This document shows, piece by piece, positions 48,711 to 59,916 of a DNA stretch of 64,000 nt (position 1 is its first letter; every line of letters starts with the position of its first letter). The notes under the pieces are model-generated. The model ran no database searches and was not told the DNA's origin. It was given only the letters and a program-made list of their open reading frames with translations. The stretch comes from Gordionus sp. m RMFG-2023 (taxonomy: Eukaryota; Nematomorpha; Gordioida; Chordodea; Parachordodidae). The DNA lies in assembly GCF_954871325.1 (NCBI RefSeq), contig NC_088777.1, forward strand, positions 30,419,366 through 30,483,365. Reading direction: 5' to 3'. The translations under genes and the position numbers were made by a program.

Positions 48711-50694
48711 TTTGAATTAATATTATAGTCTAATTTTTAACCTTACTATTACTTTTTGTTTTTTTGCATACAAACTTTTTATAATCTAATTTTGTAACTT
48801 TATTTTTTATTTTTCGTAGCCTTATTTTTTATTTTTCGTAACCTTATTTTTTATTTTTCGTAATCTTACTTTTTGTTTTTTTTGTTTATATTCTAATTTG
48901 ATATAGTATATATACGAAGTGTAAAAATGAGAAAAGGATATATAATAAAGTTAATAAAATATATTTTTACTTACTCGCAGGTAAAGCCTTTCCTTCTTTC
49001 TTTTCATGGTGCCCTGGCTCTGGGTGGTGGACTAGAATGAGATGACTACCTAACCTATTGATATGACTGCTTAACCTATTGAGATGACTACCTATTGAGA
49101 TGACTACCTAATCTATTGATATGACTGCCTAATCTACTGAGATGACTACCTAATCTATGGAGATGACTTAGAATCAAACCTTAGCACGTTCTTTCATGCA
49201 CAAAGCTTCTTTCTTCATGGTGTCCTGGCTCTGGATGTTGGACTGGAATATAATAACCAGCACCTAACCTAATGTGACAACCTAGAAAGAACCAATATGG
49301 AAGTTGGACGTTAGGTTATGAATTCTATATTATGAAACCAATGATGATTACTTATTATTCTAATCCACGTAAGAAGAAAAGTTATTATAAATTAAGATTT
49401 TATGCCGGGATAAAGGCATGTTATAAATTTTTAAAATCACTAAAATGTAAAATCATAATGGATATATTTGAACACACAAAAAGCCTTTAAAAATTATTTA
49501 CTTAATTTCTTAGTGAAATATTGATATTTTTTTGATTTCTTGAATGATGACCAATTGTTATAAATTAACTAAACCTAAATTCTTAGATATAATTAAAAAT
49601 AAATCATTAAAAATCCTAAACAAGAAGATAAAGCTTTAATTTTAATATATTAAAATGTTATTAAAACATATGAATTAAAAGGTTTAAATCACATGATTGA
49701 TTTAAATAACCCTTATAAGTTACTTAATATGATAAAAATGTCTTTGAAATAAAGCTTTTGAGTGTTTATGTAACATCTTCATTTTAGATAAATATTTAAA
49801 TGATGTGATGAGATCATTTTCTAAAAATTATCTTATGAAGAATTTTTATTATAAATAACACTTTTTGAATTAAAACTAGGGTGTGAAATTTAAATTTTTT
49901 ATTTAAAGAGAGGGAAATGTGAATAATATTTTATTTGCATATTTTAACCTCGGAGATTGAAAATAAATTAAAATAAATTAAAACGCAAAAATTAATTAAA
50001 CACTAAAACGCGGAAAAAATTAAAAGTCATTAAGCGAAAAATTAAAACGCTAAAAATATTATATAACAATCTTATTGATTTATCATTCTTCACTTATTTT
50101 TATATCTTGAAACTATTATTTCTTATTATTCGTAACTTACTGATAATAACGATTTTGAAAAATGATAATAATAACAACTGAGTACTACCAAGTAAGCTAT
50201 GATTAATGGAGACAACTTACTATAAGGATATCAAGCTTACGATTTTAACTAACCAACGATTGGGACAAGCCAACGTTATGATGATTTATGAAACAACTTG
50301 ATTACCAAAACGATAAACTACTTGGACAACAAATCTATGACTTCTCAGATGAATTTATTTAGCTTTCAGAAGAGGGAGAATGTTACATTATTAGAATTAA
50401 TATTATAGTCTAATTTTTAACCTTACTATTACTTTTTGTTTTTTTGCATACAAACTTTTTATAATCTAATTTTGTATCTTTATTTTTTATTTTTCATAAC
50501 CTTATTTTTTATTTTTCGTAACCTTATTTTTTATTTTTCGTAATCTTACTTTTTGTTTTTTTTTTGTTTATATTCTAATTTGATATAGTATATATACGAA
50601 GTGTAAAAATGAGAAAAGGATATATAATAAAGTTAATAAAATATATTTTTACTTACTCGCAGGTAAAGCCTTAGCTTCTTTCTTTTCAAGAATG
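48711..50694 (+). mobile_element. short LTR retrotransposon fossil with paired LTRs
   Basis: Two direct repeats of about 300 bp (48711-49006 and 50389-50694) are nearly identical. The right one begins TGTTACATTATTAG directly after the purine tract AGAAGAGGGAGAA, and the left one ends TTCA followed by TGGTGCCCTGGCTCTGG, a plausible primer-binding region. The ~1.4-kb interior has no pol or gag that I recognise, so it is a non-autonomous or gutted, broken element. The high LTR similarity suggests a fairly recent insertion. The first few bases of the left LTR are unclear. Confidence 0.78.
49036..49170. repeat. minisatellite inside the LTR fossil
   Basis: About six units of the type GAGATGACTACCTAATCTAT (24-25 bp) follow the left LTR. 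Confidence 0.75.
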
Positions 50695-50915
50695 TTACCA
50701 AAAAGTACTACCATAGTAATACCTTACTTATTTCTCAATATTTAGTAAACTATAAAGCAATATAAAAATTTAAAATACATAAATCTTTATATATCAGATA
50801 TTAGAATGTCACCAAAAAGTACTACCATAGTAATACCTTTTTAAAATACATAAATCTTTATATATCAGATTTTAGAATGTCACCAAAATGTACTACCATA
50901 GTAATACCTTAAATA
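50695..50915 (+). repeat. satellite-like units abutting the MULE start
   Basis: Two to three units of CACCAAAAAGTACTACCATA, GTAATACCTT and AAAATACATAAATCTTTATA run up to the MULE start codon at 50916. One unit also carries ACTATAAAGCAATATAAAAA, matching the coding string at 50960-50980, so the units look derived from the gene's own 5' end. Confidence 0.8.
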
Positions 50916-52258
50916 TGAAAGAAGGAGATATATTTTTATCCTATAAAGATTTACAAGATGCTATAAAGCAATATGAAAATTTAAATTACATAAATCTTTA
51001 TATATCAGATTCAAAAATTTTAAAATTACCTCTTTTTGAAAAATTTAGATATAAAAGCATAAAATTTGTATATTTGGTGGAAAGTACAATACAAAATCCA
51101 CAGGTCTACGCAATTACATGTCTATAAAACAAGGATGTCGATTCCATTTGCAAATTACATTCAAGAAAAACAAATTATTTGTCAAGGATATGCATTAAAA
51201 TCACAATCATCCCCATGGTAAAGGCACATAATCTTGAAATTATTAAGATAAATATATAATTTAACTTAGTGATATGGATACTGGATAGGCTTATAGGGTT
51301 AATTAAATTTTGATAGAATGTATATAAGATAAAAGTATGAAATAATGTTTTTAAAACAAATGAAAAATGCATTTTTTGATTAATTTTAGATGAAAATTTA
51401 TACCAATCATTACCCAGACAAAGAAAGCTTAATGAAGCACAGTATAAATTTGTAGTTGAAGCTATAACTACGGGAGGAAATAAATCCAAGATAAAAATAA
51501 ACTATTTTCTGAAGGAAAGTTTATAACCTAAGAGATTTGCATAATATAGACAAAAATACAAAAAAAACTTATGAAAATGATTTAATTACAATGATAGATA
51601 AAGTTAAAGAAGATAATGATGCTAATATGGAATTATATACTGTAGATGGGAATCTAATTGGTATATATTATCAAACTCATCAAATGCAGTATATTTTTTC
51701 AAAATATTCTGAAGTAATATGTGTGGATGCAACATATCGATTAAATAATAGGCATATGCCTGTGTATATTTTGGTATCAATTGATGGAAATAATAGATAA
51801 CATATTATATGTATATGGATTGTCAAATCGGAGTCATTTGATGTAGCATCACAAATGCTTCAAATTTTTATAAAACTGAATTCAGCTTGGACAGATATAA
51901 AGGTCATTGTTAGTGATAAAGATTGTGCTGGGAGAAAAGCTTACATTGGGGCATTCCCTCAGGTTCAATTGGAATTATGTAGGAAACATGTAACCAGAGT
52001 TTGGGATGGGGAAGTTACCCATAAAAAAAGGAATATTCCTAATGATATGATTAATAATGTGAAGCATCTGTTGTATAGCATGCTAGATGCACAGTCTTCT
52101 GACATATATTTTGAAAATTATCACAAATTAACTAATTTAAATTTAGAATCATTAAATAACTATTTTTCTGGCTGACATCATATCAGATATGAATGGTCCG
52201 ATGCTTGGAAAAGATATCATTTAAACTTTAAACAATATACAAATAACAGGGTAGAGAG
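50916..52258 (+). pseudogene. SWIM-type MULE transposase, 5' part
   Basis: ATG at 50916 (MKEGDIFLSYKDLQDAIKQY) opens a FAR1-like N-terminal region: C-x-GCRFHLQITF and a final NHNHPH (51110-51217). An intron fits at 51218-51389 (GTAAAG...TTTTAG), rejoining at ENLYQSLPRQRKLN. The MULE catalytic domain follows: EVICVDATYRLNNRHMPVYI (first Asp), VIVSDKDCAGRKAY (second Asp) and LELCRKHVTRVWDGEV. Lesions: a shift near 51115, a TAA near 51196, a shift near 51529, a TAA near 51797 and a TGA near 52173. The frame runs into the insertion at 52259 and resumes exactly at 61583 (NNRVES then INKYLK). It is dead in this copy. Confidence 0.88.
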
Positions 52259-52419
52259 CAGGGTTGCCAGGTCAAAATTTTCAAATTGTGGGAGAAATTC
52301 GTATTTTGTGGGAGTAATATAAAAATTGTGGGAGAAATATGAAAATTGCTAAAAAAAAAAATTTTTTGACTTAGTTATCCGCTTATTATTTTTTATAAAT
52401 ATAAATTCGAATCAACTAT

Positions 52420-52560
52420 TTAAAATAAAATAGCCAAATTTTTCAAAATAAAATAGCCAACTATTTTTCAAAATAAAATATCCAACTCTTTTTTCAAAAT
52501 AAAATAGGTAACCATTTTCCAAAATAAAATACGCAACTATTTTTCAAAATAGGTAATTAT
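52420..52560. repeat. 24-bp minisatellite in A2
   Basis: About five units of the inverse type CAAAATAAAATAGCCAACTA. The mirror array at 43930-44110 has about seven. Confidence 0.8.
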
Positions 52561-52731
52561 AGTACGACACAAAATTTCTTAAATACTATCTTTATTATTA
52601 AAATAACATTGATTTATTATAATATATTAATTTTGTTTAAAAATAATAACCAACGATCTTTTTTAAATACAAAAGAATGTAAACAAGATAAAATTTTATA
52701 AAAAAATTGTAATTTTACAATGTAAAAAAAT

Positions 52732-53770
52732 TAGTGTTGTTTTTGAAAAAAGGTGATGAACGGCGTTCCTTTTTTTTTGACGAACTTTGAACGTGAACGC
52801 GTTCCTTTTCTTTGATGAACGCGTTCAATTTTACGTTCGTTCAATTTTAAAAACACTTTTTATTTTTATTTATTTGAAAAATTAATATTAATCCGCATTT
52901 TTTAACAAAAAAGTCTTATATTTTTATTTATTTGAAAAATTAATATTTAATCCAATTTTTTAACAAAAAAGTCTTATATTTTTTAATCAGCTGTTTTTAC
53001 TTTTTCCTCTTTCATATTGCAATTAACGTACCATAACGTGCTACTGCTAGAGAAGATATGAATATTTTATATTTTAATTTAATAGATTAGAATTTGCAAG
53101 GATATAAATATTTCATCATCAGATTCTGAAAATAAAAATTCAATATTAGATGAATTAGAATTACCATGGCCCTATCAAAAATATTTCACTGTTTTAAAAT
53201 CAATTCCGAGATATCCTTTTTTTTGACGAGGAAGAAGAGGGCAGATTGGAGGATGATAACATAGCTCAATTTTTTGAGACAATGGATAAAACATTAAATG
53301 TTTTTAATAAATTCCCCCTTTTAAAAGAATTGTTTATCAAGTATAACACCGCAATCCCTTCATCTGCCCCTGTTGAGCGAGTTTTTAGTATAGCTAACGC
53401 TGTATTAAGTGCCAAGCGTTCATGCCTATCAGATGAAAATTTTGAAAAGCAATTATTATTAAAAATTAATAAGAAAAATTTTTTATAAATTTATTTTTTT
53501 ATCGCTCTATTATATTGTATTTATAATTATATTATCAAAATAAAACTATTATTTTTTATCATGGCTAATATATTGGGTTGAAAAATATAAGGCATTTATT
53601 TATATTAAATTTAAAAAAAAATTTATCATAAAATTTTGAACGCATGAACGCGTTCACGAACTTGAACGCATGAACGCGTTCACGAACTTGAACGCGTTCC
53701 TTTTTTTGAATTTGAACGTGAACGCGTTCGATTTTTGTCAATGAACGTTGAACGCGAACGCGTTCGATTT
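52732..53770 (+). mobile_element. nested hAT remnant N (copy in A2)
   Basis: It begins TAGTGTTGTTTTTG and is filled with GAACGCGTTC palindromes at both ends (52755-52835, 53638-53768). The flanking string ATTTTATAAAAAAA...TTTACAATGTAAAAAA is present on both sides (about 52690-52730 and 53775-53817), a longer duplication than the 8 bp expected of hAT. No right tip is visible. A hATC fragment lies at 53246-53488. Confidence 0.78.
53246..53488 (+). pseudogene. hAT C-terminal fragment in N (A2 copy)
   Basis: The frame is identical to the mirror copy at 42993-43316 over 80 residues, including SSAPVERVFSIANAV. Upstream sequence reads in another frame (a poly-T run near 53217), so the acidic leader seen in the mirror copy is out of frame here. 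Confidence 0.83.
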
Positions 53771-53819
53771 AGATTTTATAAAAAAACAAACAATTTTAAA
53801 TTTACAATGTAAAAAATAA

Positions 53820-54860
53820 TTATAATCAGTGCGGGGAAGTTGTTCTACAGTATTTAGTTAATACAATGGGGGAAAGGAATGATATTTTGAGGCATCAAAA
53901 ATCTTCAAAGCATAAAGTACAGGGCAGTCTATCAACATCTATTGCAAAACAAAAATATTCTTCAAAAATAAGAAATAATACAGATGCAATTACAGTTGTG
54001 GAAATGGTAAATACCTATCATGCAGTACAACATTCAGAGAGCTACTTAACATCACAATGTTGGTTGAATCTTTCCCCATAATATTTAACGACTAATATAA
54101 ATGAAAAGTATACTTTGTAGAACACAAATGAGCAAGGCTAACATCAATGTTTTAGGATATAAATCCAGAAGGTCAATTCTTGACGATTTGAAAGATGTGC
54201 AAACATATGCAATTCTAACAGATGCATCTAATAAGGAGATATCAAAACATTTCCCTTCATCCTCCCCTATTTCAACAAAATTAATGTCATTTCAATAAAA
54301 CTATTAAAAAATTTTTCTCCAGATATGAAATATCCAAAGACATAGCTAACCATATATAATGGTAAATATGGCAGATTTAGCATTACCAATAAATTGCATG
54401 GCAGCTTTCTGATCTGATAATTCCTCAGTGAATTTGGCAAAAACCAGAGTGTATTTACAGAATTGAGTCAGCATAATGTTGGTTGACAGGTTCCTCCTAA
54501 TACGCGCCATCGTAGAATTTTAAAATTTTACAAACCTTTAAAAAATAAATAGATTATAAAAGCTGTCCTAATATTTTGAAAAAAATTTTGAAAAATAAAT
54601 GGCAGAAGTATATTTAGGAATTTTACATATAGGAAATCTACTATATGCTGTTAATATGCAGTTGCAATCAGAAGAATATAATTTCATAAAGGTTCACTAA
54701 ATTATGCTGCAGAAATACCAAAGTAAGAATATTATTACTATTATCAGATAATTATCGGATAATTATTAATAAGATTTAATATGATGTCATGTTTGAGGAG
54801 ATTGTAATGCTTCTTTATTTTTATGATTTGCCAAAATATTCAAAATATTAATTTTACAAT
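53820..54860 (+). pseudogene. A-family transposase, degenerate forward copy (A2)
   Basis: The frame 53866-54081 has ERNDILRHQKSSKHK, preceded near 53828 by a Cys-rich start (CGEVV). Together they look like a BED-type DNA-binding finger, which the reverse transposase lacks. 54101-54298 carries SRRSILDDLKDV and AILTDASNK. Beyond that, only deletion-ridden homology continues to a region matching EEIVIFSIFYD near 54790. It converges on the gene at 54930-56496. Confidence 0.8.
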
Positions 54861-54929
54861 GTAAAAAATAAATTTATTTGATTTTATACAAATGTATAAA
54901 TAAGATTTTATAAAATATTCAAATAGTAG

Positions 54930-56496
54930 TTAATTATATTTTATTTGAGATTTAAATAATGGAACTAAACGTTTTCCGTCGTTATTAAGATATTTATAAA
55001 ATTCCTGGCATCACATTTTATAATTTTGTTTAACCATTAACTCGACCTCTAATGTTGTTAAAGCAATTCGATTTCTCTCCTTTCTCCAGGCAGTCCTCAT
55101 CAGGCTAAAAATGCGCTCCGATGTGGCATTAGAATGAGGTAAGGAAAAAATATACTCGAAAATTTTTTCTAAGCATGGGGATTTATCGTTATTACGAAAA
55201 AAATTCCACCCATTTCTCCTCTGCTTTTAGACCATCTAACTTTAAGTATTCTGGCGAATCATAAAAAATGGAAAAAATTACAATCTCTTCAAACAAGGCT
55301 TCAATGTCTATCGGTAATTTTAATATATTTATTAAATTACAAAAACCATCAAATGATGGTTTCTGTTCCAAGGTCATAATATTTATACAATTGTAAATAG
55401 AGTTTATAAAATCAAATCTTGATTGTAAATATTCCAAAATTGTCTTAATAAAAATATTTGCTTCATTTAAAAATACGTTAATTATAGTAATATTTGAACA
55501 TTTTAATATTATATTTTTAGCAATAGCGCCATAAAATTTATTATCTATTTTTAACTGTAGAGATGAACAGAGCTGTAGCATGATTTTGTGAATCTTTATC
55601 AATAAAGAATCTTCTGATTGCAACTGAATATTAACTACATGAAGTAGATTTCCTACATGTGAAACTAATCCCAAATATGCTTCTGACATTTCATCCTCGA
55701 AAAAAATTTTCAAAATTTTAGGACAGCTTTTAAAATCTTTATTTAAGAAGTATTTCTTTAAGGGTTCGTAAAATTTTAAAATTCTCTCGATGGCAGGTAT
55801 TAATGATAACCACCTGATAGGTACATATCGCAACAACTCACACCATTCCAAATCAGACCACTCCACCAATTCTTTTAATTCAGTGACTCTTTTAGTTGAT
55901 GAACTAAATTCGTTAAAACATTTCATCATAATTACTTCGACATCTACAGATAGTACATTCATTGCCTTCTTGCGAGAATTATGCAATATATGGCATATAC
56001 AGCCAATTGGTATTAATTCATTATTGTGCTGCCTCAATTCGGTAAATACACTTTGATTTTTGCCAAAATTAACAGAGGCATTATCAGCGCAGAAAGCTGA
56101 CATGCAACTCATTGATAACCCTGAATCAGCTATATATACCATTATGTGGTTAGCGATATCGTTGGATTTTTCACTATCGGATGAAAAAAATTTCGATAGT
56201 TTTATAGAAATGCCCTTATTCTTGTTGAAATAGCGAAGGATCAGGGGAAATGTTTTAATATTTCCCTTATTTGATGCATCTGTTAAAATAGCATATGGAT
56301 GCCCTTCTTTCAAATCGTCTAGAATTGACCTCTTGGATTCAGTTCCTAACACATTTGTGATAGCCTTGCTCATTTTTGTCCTACCGGAAGTAAAGTTAGC
56401 ACTTATTTTGGAGTCGTTTAATATTATGAAATGATGAGAAATGTGTGTTAAAAAAAGGATGTTTGTATAAGATGACATGATAATCATAAAAACCAT
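54930..56496 (-). pseudogene. A-family hAT transposase, nearly intact
   Basis: A 434-codon minus-strand frame (55192-56496) covers the catalytic region: AILTDASNKGNIKTF, AFCADNASVNFGKN, CICHILHN and YVPIRWLSLIP. The C-terminal hATC block (LPHSNATSERIFSLMRTAW, ending KSQIKYN) is in another frame after a T7 run at about 55198; the sister copy has T6 there and stays in frame. Only this shift and a stop near 55021 separate it from a full-length protein of about 520 residues. The conserved start is probably the ATG at 56373 (MSKAITNV). Within the nucleus it would cut and join CAGGGTTGCC ends, but without a zinc finger DNA binding is unclear. Confidence 0.9.
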
Positions 56497-57664
56497 ATGT
56501 GATTATATTTAGTGTTGTCCAAAATAATATCTTTTTTATGAAAACAAAAAATTGATTTAAATCGAAATTTTGTAAATTTAAAATATCGTAAAAAATTATT
56601 TAAAAACCCTGGGAATATATTCTTGCAAAGTTATATTAAATATCTATTAATTTGGCCAGAACAGCCATTTGAAATCATTTATTCTGAAAATTTTATCAAT
56701 GTTTAGTGCTTAATATATTATTTTAATTTTACAGTAAGATAAAATTATTAGCAAAATAGAACATTTTATTACTTAAATCTGTTTGGTATATGGGATATTG
56801 AATCCTGAATCACGTATTATTTCTGTTTTTTATTCATTTATAAATGCTGTATAGATGCATACAGTCCAAGATCTTGCAAGTAAGGTTTATGAAAGAGATT
56901 TCATTTTTTTCAAATTTTGACCAATCAAATTTTTAGCTTTGCTAATCGTTCAAGTCGTGTAGCCTTATTTATATCATAATTAATCGTTATTTGGTGTGCA
57001 TATGCATTTTGCATGATGGTACGCATATTTTAAATGATAATATTTGATTGATTGTCGTTTGTTATAACTGAGCTATTGTTGAATAATATATCAATTATAT
57101 TTATAATCTTTTGCTTGACATATACTTTATGGAATAGTATAAAAGTAAGTAGTGAAAAATATTATTTAATCAATATTATTCATTCACTAACTTTATTTAA
57201 AAGAATTAGAGATTAGAATAATATCCACTTCTAAAAGTAATTTAAAATATATTTATAATAATTATACATACTATTCTAACTTCAATTCTTTCTAACACAA
57301 AAATTTTGAAAATATCGAGTGGAGAATTGGAGAATTTTATAAAAAATACATTTTAGAGCGGAAAAATAAAATAAAAGAACTAGACATATTTTTCGAATAA
57401 ATATTTAAAATTTATTTTAAAAATATAAAAATAATCAAATACTGTATCTCAAAATTATTATTTATATTAAAAACATTAAAATGCTAAAAAAAAAATTGCG
57501 AGAGAAATTAAAAAATTGTGGGAGCTTTTTGTGGGAGATTTCTAATTGTGGGAGTTTTGTGGGAGTGAGATGTATGTGGGTAAACTGAAAAATTGTGGGA
57601 GACTCCCACTGATGGGGGGAGTCATGGCAACCCTGTATATATAGGCAATTATTTTTTAGAAAAT

Positions 57665-59263
57665 ATGGATAATTATGGATTTGCAGAATCTCTAATAGAT
57701 TTTAATGAAAATATTCATATTTTTGGTAAATTTCTATATAAACTTCTAAAAAATTTCTTATATTTAGAGGAACCGACATTTATCGATAGCCAAAAGGGCA
57801 AATCATTGCTCTTTTTTCAAAATTTTCTTTACCGTTATAACGGTACATACAGGAATACAATTTACTATCGTTGCTTAAAAGCTGATTGTAAAGTGACGTG
57901 TAAATATATTCAGGGATACACAATATCCAAAATGCACGAACATCAAAATCATGCTATACTTTTTCACAAATTAAAAACTTTGCAAACAGTAAAAGCAACG
58001 GTACAACAAAATCCTTTAGATACAAGGATGAATATCTATCTAAAGGCATTAAACCAACAATGCTCTGAAGATCCAGATATAATCAATTATCCAGGAGCCT
58101 TACCACCTTTTATTTCCGTTAAAAATACGATTAACCGTGTTTTAAAACAAACCAGGCCAAATATTCCCATTAGCAATGACACAATTGTATTGACCACTGA
58201 ATTGATAACAACATTCAGTGGTGATAGCTTCATAATTAAAAACAATAATAACAAACTTATTGTATTTGGGTCTGTCATGTTAGTCAGTTTATCTTCTTAT
58301 ACAAAATTCATTTATATGGATGGGACTTTTTACACATGTCCACGTTTTTTAGCCAATTATATACTATACATATCATGTATAATCAAACGATGATCCCTAT
58401 CATATATGCACTTCTTCCAGATAAAAGGAAGGAGTCCTATATTGAGCTATTTCAAATAATCGTGGAATATGGGACATTGAATGGTATCCAGTTTTCACCA
58501 GAAATGGCACAAACCGACTATGAAGCAGGAGCGATATCTGCTCTACAATTTGTATTTCCCAATATTTTAGTAAAGGGTAAAGTTTAAATTATATATAGTT
58601 GTATAATTTATTTTTAGGCTGCTTCTTCCACTTTACGCAGGCCATTTGGCGTAAAGTTCAGCATTTAGGTTTAGTCAAGCAGTATAAAGAAGAGACTGCT
58701 GTATACACTATTGTTCGAAGGATGAGTGTATTACCTTTATGCAAGAGAGAGGACATTCAAGTGGTCCGTGATTCTTGTGTAGATCTAGCAGCCAATGACC
58801 CGTTAATATTAAGTTTCTTAATATATATGGATACTACCTGGATAAATTCTGATGCAATCTTTCCTCATCAAATTTGGACCAGGTAATTATTTCATTTTTA
58901 TTAATTCCTCACAATTTATATAAAAGTTTATAATATTTTTAACATTTAATACATTGTTTGGTGTTAGGTATAAGATTCAAGGTCCTCGCAGTAATAATCA
59001 TCTTGAAGGATATCACCATTCCCTCAAGCGAATGGCAAAAAATGCTCATCCGGACATATATTCATTAATTCGCGTTTTAAAAGATAACCAACGCCTGACA
59101 ACTTAAAGTTATACAAATCAATAACGGGGAAATAGTTACGGAGAAAAATAAAAAATATGTGATAATTAATAAAAAAATTGTAAACTTAACAGCATTATAT
59201 GATATTACTTCTAATTTATTTTTTTTTATTGATAAAGTGTCTGATTTAATAAAATCATATTAA
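57665..59263 (+). pseudogene. FLYWCH-type MULE transposase with two introns
   Basis: ATG at 57665 (MDNYGFAESLIDF). A FLYWCH finger spans about 57770-57950: FQNFLYRYNGTYRNTIYYRC, then C at ADCKVTC and HEHQNH. The MULE catalytic domain follows: KFIYMDGTFYTCP (first Asp), QLYTIHIMYNQTMIPIIYAL, QTDYEAGAISAL (second Asp) and GCFFHFTQAIWRKVQ. After an intron, GPRSNNHLEGYHHSLKRM supplies the Glu region. Introns fit at about 58578-58617 and 58883-58968 (GT-AG). Two shifts are seen: a T-run near 58345-58350 and one near 59103, after which the C-terminal frame runs to TAA at 59261. It may be a recently dead gene or an assembly error in a homopolymer. It starts 30 bp after the A2 right end. Confidence 0.87.
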
Positions 59264-59916
59264 ATATATATTATTAAATTTAAAATAGTTGTAGATATAT
59301 TGTTAATAAAAAATTTAATATAAAATTGATAAAAAAGACCAATATACTTGGTGTTTGAAATGATACTTTATTTTTTTTTTGTTTACATGACAAGATTTTC
59401 ACTGTATGTAGATATCTATCATAAATCTATATACAGCGTCTACATGAGCGGGAGAGGTAGGAACAGTTTGCATCCTATTTTTTGAAGGGGTGGGTGGTAG
59501 GCTGCCTTAATGGGGGTAGGATAAAAATATTTTGGGGTTATCTATTAAATCTTGAGATGAAATAAGACAAAATTTATTGCTGTAAAAATTAATACTTTTA
59601 TTATGGAATTATTATAATACAATTCATCGACCAAATCTATATATTGCAAACAATCATACACATTGTTTTCCAAATAAACTATCCTTTTAAATGTAATTTA
59701 AGGTTTAGATATTTCAGCAAGCTCATAATGCCATAATAATTAATTCATTGTAAATAATGGGAGTTTTAATTGAATTTATTATCTAAAAAATAAATTCTTT
59801 ATATTCACAAAATATCGATAGATGGTAGTAGAGATAGATTAATTTAAGTTATCCTTTATAAATTCTTTGAAAAGAGTATCAATAAATTAAATAGGTAAAA
59901 ATAATAATAAAAAGAA
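59264..59916. other. no recognised feature downstream of the MULE
   Basis: AT-rich sequence that is probably 3' flank of the FLYWCH MULE. I did not find MULE terminal inverted repeats in it. Confidence 0.4.

Larger units (their letters stand above)
52259..57635 (+). mobile_element. hAT family A, full-length copy (A2)
   Basis: Both tips are present: CAGGGTTGCCAGG at 52259 and CATGGCAACCCTG ending 57635. GTGGGAGAAAT-type subterminal repeats occur at both ends (52285-52345, 57500-57610). It carries nested element N, a degenerate forward transposase with a BED-like finger, and a nearly intact reverse transposase converging on it. It is almost identical to 38896-44270 in inverted orientation. Observed differences include a minisatellite length change, a T6/T7 run and a few substitutions. 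Confidence 0.9.

Noticed and set aside
38896-57635. A single segmental inverted duplication covering both A copies.
   Set aside because: Identity stops exactly at the CAGGGTTGCC tips and flanking sequences differ, which fits two separate insertions.
52259-57635. A2 as a simple stand-alone insertion into the SWIM MULE.
   Set aside because: The sequence after 57635 is TATATATA, not the GTAGAGAG found at the left; the matching duplication is at 61583.
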